A stretch of 10,062 bases of DNA from Bacteroidales bacterium (GTDB lineage: Bacteria; Bacteroidota; Bacteroidia; Bacteroidales; Bacteroidaceae), in NCBI GenBank assembly GCA_004555425.1, contig SFID01000097.1, forward strand, positions 1 to 10,062, in the 5' to 3' direction. Position numbers and translations under genes: made by a program. Below, piece by piece: positions 6,267 to 10,062 of the stretch (position 1 is its first letter; each line of letters begins with the position of its first letter). The notes beneath the pieces are model-generated. The model was not told where the DNA came from and made no database searches. It saw only the letters and a program-made list of their open reading frames with translations.

Positions 6267-9200
6267 ATGACACGAAAGATTCTGTTTGCCATGATGCTGC
6301 TGTGGACTGGATTCGCCTGCGCACAGGAGAATTACCAGATGGCTGGCCCATATGAGGTAGTGGCGCGTGATGGAAAGTATGCCTATACGAAAGGAGGCAG
6401 CGAACGCGACATGTGGACAGCGTGGCAGCTGGCCCAGAAGGGCGAAAGCCAAACGGCAGTGGAGATTATCAATGCCTACGCCACGACGCTACAGCGGTTT
6501 GACGGACACGATGCGCCACTGTGTACTATTCAAGCCTACTGGCTGGTAAGGGCAATGATACTTGCAAAAGAACAACAGACTCCAGAATGGGTAGCAATGA
6601 TTCGACGGGCCATCCTGCCTGTATTGGAGCAGTTTGAAGCCGACAGCCCGTATGCCAACGGCAATTGGGGAGCCATCGTGAACCGTTGCAGGATGGCCTG
6701 TGCCATCTTCTTGGAGGACAGCGCGCTCTATCAAGCCAGCATTGACTACTACTTGAATGCCAACGACAACGGAGCCTTGCCACGATATGTGAGCGCGTCG
6801 GGCCAGTGCCAGGAGACAGGGCGCGATCAGGCACATGTGCAATTAGGACTCGGAGCACTGTGCGACATCTGCGAAATGGCTTCGATGCAGGGTGATGACC
6901 TTTGGAGCGCACTCGACAATCGGCTGATGAAAGGTCTTGAATATACCGCTCGCTACAATTTGGGCTACGCCGTACCGTTTGAGACGTGGCAGGACTGCAC
7001 AGGCCTCTACTGCGAATGGACGGAACCTGGGACTATGCAGCGCGGACACATCCGCTGCATCTACAATACGGCCTACGAACACTATACGAAAGTGAAAGGT
7101 ATGAAGATGCCATATACGAAGAAACTCCTCGACCTGCAACGGAAGGCGGAGCGACGAGGAGAGATCATTCAGAATATGGAGGCTGACCGGTTTGTTGTGA
7201 AAGGCTCCCTCTCTATGGAGGAGAACGGGGGGAGAGGCATGCATCAAGTTTTTGCTTTTCCCGCTCCTGAAGGTGCGCCACTGAAGCACGACTACGATGT
7301 GTTTGTACGTCCGCGAAGCAGTCAGGAATGGACGAGGCTGGATACGTATATGGCGAAAGTAAACGCTTCCGTGGGGAGCAACAGGCACAAGGTCTCGGAA
7401 ATCAGCTATTGCATGTTTGACTTTACGGGTGACGTTTATGTACGAGTCGTCAGCAAGAAAAAGAAAATCAAGGCAGCGAGGATAAGACCAGACTATCGGA
7501 GTGTTATAGCCAACGTGCAAAATGACAGCACCGTTCAGTTCCAGCTTTTCCAGCCCGAAAACCTCAGCGTGGAGTTCGACGGCGACATCACCAACAACCT
7601 GTTGCTCTTCACCTCAAAGCCTGTTGTCTCCAAAGATGAAGCCGGGCGGCAGGCAAAGGCCGACGGACGCGAGTTCATCTGCTACGCTCCTGGCTTTTAC
7701 AATCAAGATACCATCAAGGTGGCTTCAAACACGACCGTATATCTTGCACCAGGTTCCTACTTCACCGGCACCTTCGCCATCGAGGATGCCCACGATGTAA
7801 GTATCATAGGACGTGGCATAGCCCGTCCGCAGAGGGGCTACGAAGGCTGTCATGTGCATCGCTCTCGGAATGTACTCATCGACGGGCTGACGCTGAACAC
7901 ATGTCCCGTGGGCGCATCCGACGGCGTCACCCTGCGCAACGTGAAGAGCATCTCCCATCCTGGCTGGGGCGACGGATTGAACGTGTTCGCCTCTCAGAAC
8001 GTGCTCTACGATCGCGTGTTCTGTCGCAACTCGGACGACTGCACCACAGCCTACACCTCGCGCAAAGGCTTCATCGGCAACTGCCGCAATGTGACCATGC
8101 GCAATTCCACGCTCTGGGCCGATGTGGCTCACCCCATCTTCATCGGCATCCACGGCAATGCAGAGCGTGGCGACACCATCGAGAACCTGCACTACGAGAA
8201 CATCGACATACTCGGACAGGCAGAGCCACAGGTGGATTATCAGGGATGTCTGGCCATCAACTGTGGCGACAACAACCTCGTGCGCAACGTCACCTTCGAG
8301 AACATCCGCATCGAGCAGATTGAGCAAGGAAGCATCGTTCAGGTGAAAGTGGGCTACAACCAGAAGTACTGCACAGCCCCTGGACGTGGCGTAGAGAATG
8401 TCACCTTCAGGAATATCCGCTATAAGGGCAATCTGCCTTACCTCTCCATCATCAACGGCTACAACAATGAGCGCAAGGTGAAAGGCGTCACCTTCGAGGG
8501 CATCAAGATCAACGGTCGGCTGCTACACGACAAGATGGAAGGCAAGCCGGCATGGTACGCCACCGCCGACTATATCCCCATGTACGTGGGCAACCATGTG
8601 GAGAACGTCGTCTTCAGCAAGGACATCCGAAGTACCCTCGTCAGTCAGTCGCTGGACTATTGTTCATCACAGATAAATCGTGCCCTGGAAAACCTACGCC
8701 CCTATGATTTCACGATGATGCCGAGGAACATCCTGAATGGCGAACAGACTTGGAACCTGCGCAAAGCATCGCCCCAAGAATGGTGCTCGGGCTTCTGGCC
8801 TGGCATCCTATGGATGGACTTTGCCTATAACAAGAGTGAGGCCATACAGAAGGCAGCAAAAGGATACACCGATGCCCTCTTGCCAGTAGTTGCCCAGCCC
8901 GTCTATGACCACGACCTCGGCTTTATCACCATCAATGCCCTGCTCAAAGGCTACGAGATAAGCAAGGATGAACGCTACCGCAAAGCAGCCCTCCTTGCTG
9001 CCGACTCCCTTGCCACACTCTTCAACCCCGCCGTGGGCACGATCCTCAGTTGGCCCCGTCATATAAAGGATTATGGCGGCCATAACACCATCATGGACAA
9101 CATGATGAACCTCGAACTGCTCTTTTGGGCAGCCGAACACGGTGGCTCTCCCCGTCTGAAGGATATCGCTATCCGCCATGCCGAAACCACGATGAAGCAC

Positions 9201-9776
9201 CATTTCCGTCCCGACGGCTCCTGCTATCATGTGGCAGTATATAACCAGCGGACCGGCAAGTTCCTATGCGGTAAGACTCATCAAGGTTATTCGGACAATT
9301 CCATGTGGAGCCGCGGACAGGCATGGGCCATCTACGGCTATACGATGGTCTATCGCTTCACAAAAGACAAACGTTTCCTCGATCAGGCCCAGAAAGCTGC
9401 TGGCATCTATATGAAACGCTTGAAAGAGACAAGTGATGACTGCATCCCCCGATGGGACATGGACGCCCCCGACGACGTAAAGGACGCCTCAGCAGCCTGC
9501 ATCATAGCTTCCGCCCTGCTCGAACTCTCTGAATACGTCTCAACAGACCAGGCTGCCACCTACCGTGACTTTGCCATCAAGACGCTCAACCAACTCAGCA
9601 GCAACCGCTATCAAAGCCGTGACAAAAACTTCTCTTTCCTCCTTCACTCCACAGGGCATCATCCTGCCGGAACAGAAATTGATACCAGCATCATCTACGC
9701 CGACTATTATTATTTGGAAGCTCTGTTAAAATTGCGGCGCAACCGACAAACCCTGTGGAGTGTGCACAGTCGCTAA
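6267..9776 (+). CDS. Tri-modular enzyme: lyase-like, GH28/GH49-like beta-helix, GH88
   Basis: This 1169-residue exported protein has three glycan-active modules. The start at 6267 opens a signal peptide (TRKILFAMMLLWTGFACA, cleavage near residue 19) 16 bp after the upstream stop; an earlier in-frame ATG at 6192 overlaps the previous gene and is less likely. Residues 20-300 form a compact alginate-lyase-like domain sharing GQCQETGRDQAH (179-190) and QGDDLW with the upstream lyase. Residues 300-460 look like a beta-sandwich. Residues 470-790 form a right-handed beta-helix with GWGDGLN (D569) and NSDDC (D590, D591), as in GH28/GH49 enzymes. Residues 790-1160 are a GH88 unsaturated glucuronyl hydrolase with HDLGF (D883), MDNMMNL (D944) and SMWSRGQAW. 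The 61-residue gap between the two Asp equals that between the catalytic pair D88 and D149 of Bacillus unsaturated glucuronyl hydrolase, as I recall it. There is no sorting tail, so a periplasmic location is likely. The last eleven or so residues may derive from an adjacent insertion sequence. The GH88 call is very secure, the beta-helix good, the lyase module's activity uncertain. Confidence 0.93.
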   Translation: MTRKILFAMMLLWTGFACAQENYQMAGPYEVVARDGKYAYTKGGSERDMWTAWQLAQKGESQTAVEIINAYATTLQRFDGHDAPLCTIQAYWLVRAMILAKEQQTPEWVAMIRRAILPVLEQFEADSPYANGNWGAIVNRCRMACAIFLEDSALYQASIDYYLNANDNGALPRYVSASGQCQETGRDQAHVQLGLGALCDICEMASMQGDDLWSALDNRLMKGLEYTARYNLGYAVPFETWQDCTGLYCEWTEPGTMQRGHIRCIYNTAYEHYTKVKGMKMPYTKKLLDLQRKAERRGEIIQNMEADRFVVKGSLSMEENGGRGMHQVFAFPAPEGAPLKHDYDVFVRPRSSQEWTRLDTYMAKVNASVGSNRHKVSEISYCMFDFTGDVYVRVVSKKKKIKAARIRPDYRSVIANVQNDSTVQFQLFQPENLSVEFDGDITNNLLLFTSKPVVSKDEAGRQAKADGREFICYAPGFYNQDTIKVASNTTVYLAPGSYFTGTFAIEDAHDVSIIGRGIARPQRGYEGCHVHRSRNVLIDGLTLNTCPVGASDGVTLRNVKSISHPGWGDGLNVFASQNVLYDRVFCRNSDDCTTAYTSRKGFIGNCRNVTMRNSTLWADVAHPIFIGIHGNAERGDTIENLHYENIDILGQAEPQVDYQGCLAINCGDNNLVRNVTFENIRIEQIEQGSIVQVKVGYNQKYCTAPGRGVENVTFRNIRYKGNLPYLSIINGYNNERKVKGVTFEGIKINGRLLHDKMEGKPAWYATADYIPMYVGNHVENVVFSKDIRSTLVSQSLDYCSSQINRALENLRPYDFTMMPRNILNGEQTWNLRKASPQEWCSGFWPGILWMDFAYNKSEAIQKAAKGYTDALLPVVAQPVYDHDLGFITINALLKGYEISKDERYRKAALLAADSLATLFNPAVGTILSWPRHIKDYGGHNTIMDNMMNLELLFWAAEHGGSPRLKDIAIRHAETTMKHHFRPDGSCYHVAVYNQRTGKFLCGKTHQGYSDNSMWSRGQAWAIYGYTMVYRFTKDKRFLDQAQKAAGIYMKRLKETSDDCIPRWDMDAPDDVKDASAACIIASALLELSEYVSTDQAATYRDFAIKTLNQLSSNRYQSRDKNFSFLLHSTGHHPAGTEIDTSIIYADYYYLEALLKLRRNRQTLWSVHSR

Positions 9777-10062
9777 CCCAAAACTGTTGCTAAACGGTAC
9801 ATGAAAAAAGGGATGTCTCTAACTCCTTTCACCTGTGACCGGAAACATTTGAGCTGATGCGTTTATCTTTCGTCCATTAAAGTAGTTCAATATCTCATCC
9901 TCATAGAACTTGATAGTATCGCGTACGGACTTGATTTCACGTAGGTTGCATGCAGCAACTTTCCCCATACCATTCTTCAAACTTCTCCTTTGCGGTTTCC
10001 TTAGTGAGTTTCTTGTTGCGGAATATGGTTCTGAGGGAATTGACCAGGTTATATGCCTCTTC
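9773..10062 (-). pseudogene. Decayed ISL3-type transposase, C-terminal fragment
   Basis: Conceptual translation of the minus strand gives the C-terminal end of a DDE transposase resembling the ISL3 family, spread over three frames. The first piece (10062 to about 9966) reads EEAYNLVNSLRTIFRNKKLT and onward to EEWYG. A run of four C at 9963-9966, apparently one too many, shifts the frame, and that frame stops at 9937-9939. The second piece continues with VAACNLREIKSVRDTIKFYE to NASA. A second lesion near 9850-9856 shifts the frame again and seems to have removed the segment expected after NASA (normally AESFN-like, carrying the last catalytic acid). The final piece reads RSQVKGVRDIPFFMYRLATV-LG and stops at 9773-9775, overlapping the stop of the enzyme gene on the other strand. 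The N-terminal part lies beyond the window. Inactivity is near certain; family assignment rests on remembered motif similarity. Confidence 0.8.

Noticed and set aside
6300..6330. Lipoprotein signal in the tri-modular enzyme (Cys at residue 18)
   Set aside because: The residues before the Cys (T-G-F-A) do not form a lipobox; ACA followed by Gln fits signal peptidase I cleavage.
7725..8327. 200-codon leftward open frame
   Set aside because: It is antisense to the beta-helix domain with its conserved Asp motifs; no start signal or family resemblance.

Overview
The window looks like part of a polysaccharide-utilisation or CAZyme locus from a Bacteroidota genome, most likely Prevotella or a close relative. 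Three things point there. There is a YYY/AraC-type membrane-tethered regulator. Promoters match the Bacteroidetes -7 element TAnnTTTG, and start codons lack Shine-Dalgarno sequences. The first enzyme also ends in an FDLQGRRV...GIYIIDGKKVFIK-type tail, as many Prevotella type IX secretion cargo proteins do. No SusC/SusD pair, sulfatase or sugar transporter lies inside the window, so the locus is probably only partly seen or is a small satellite locus.

Layout. Positions 1-65 hold the end of an upstream unit and a strong rho-independent terminator. Positions 66-340 contain no credible gene but carry dense short direct and inverted repeats. A leftward gene (341-2398) encodes a 685-residue sensor-regulator: periplasmic propeller-like sensor, Y_Y_Y domain, one membrane helix and an AraC-type DNA-binding domain, without any histidine kinase or receiver. 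A 189-bp divergent intergenic region (2399-2587) holds one predicted promoter in each direction, with a perfect 7-7-7 inverted repeat between them. Two rightward genes separated by 16 bp follow. The first (2588-6250) is a secreted multidomain lyase: LamG, helical linker, alginate-lyase-superfamily domain, three Ig-like repeats, a putative carbohydrate-binding domain and a sorting tail. The second (6267-9776) is a tri-modular enzyme: a compact alginate-lyase-like domain, a GH28/GH49-like beta-helix, and a GH88 unsaturated glucuronyl hydrolase. From 9773 to the right edge lies a decayed C-terminal fragment of a leftward ISL3-type transposase. Its stop codon overlaps that of the second enzyme.

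How it may work together (inference). The regulator would sense an oligosaccharide in the periplasm and activate the divergent two-gene operon. The first enzyme, with its sorting tail and binding modules, would cut a uronic-acid-rich polymer at the cell surface by beta-elimination, leaving 4,5-unsaturated uronyl ends. The second, which has a signal peptide but no sorting tail, would finish the job: its GH88 module removes the unsaturated end sugars and its beta-helix module cuts another linkage in the same glycan. The polymer cannot be named from sequence alone; glucuronan, alginate-like or other uronate-containing glycans are possible.

The most unusual object is the three-module enzyme, which couples a lyase-fold domain, a polysaccharide-hydrolase beta-helix and a GH88 domain in one chain.
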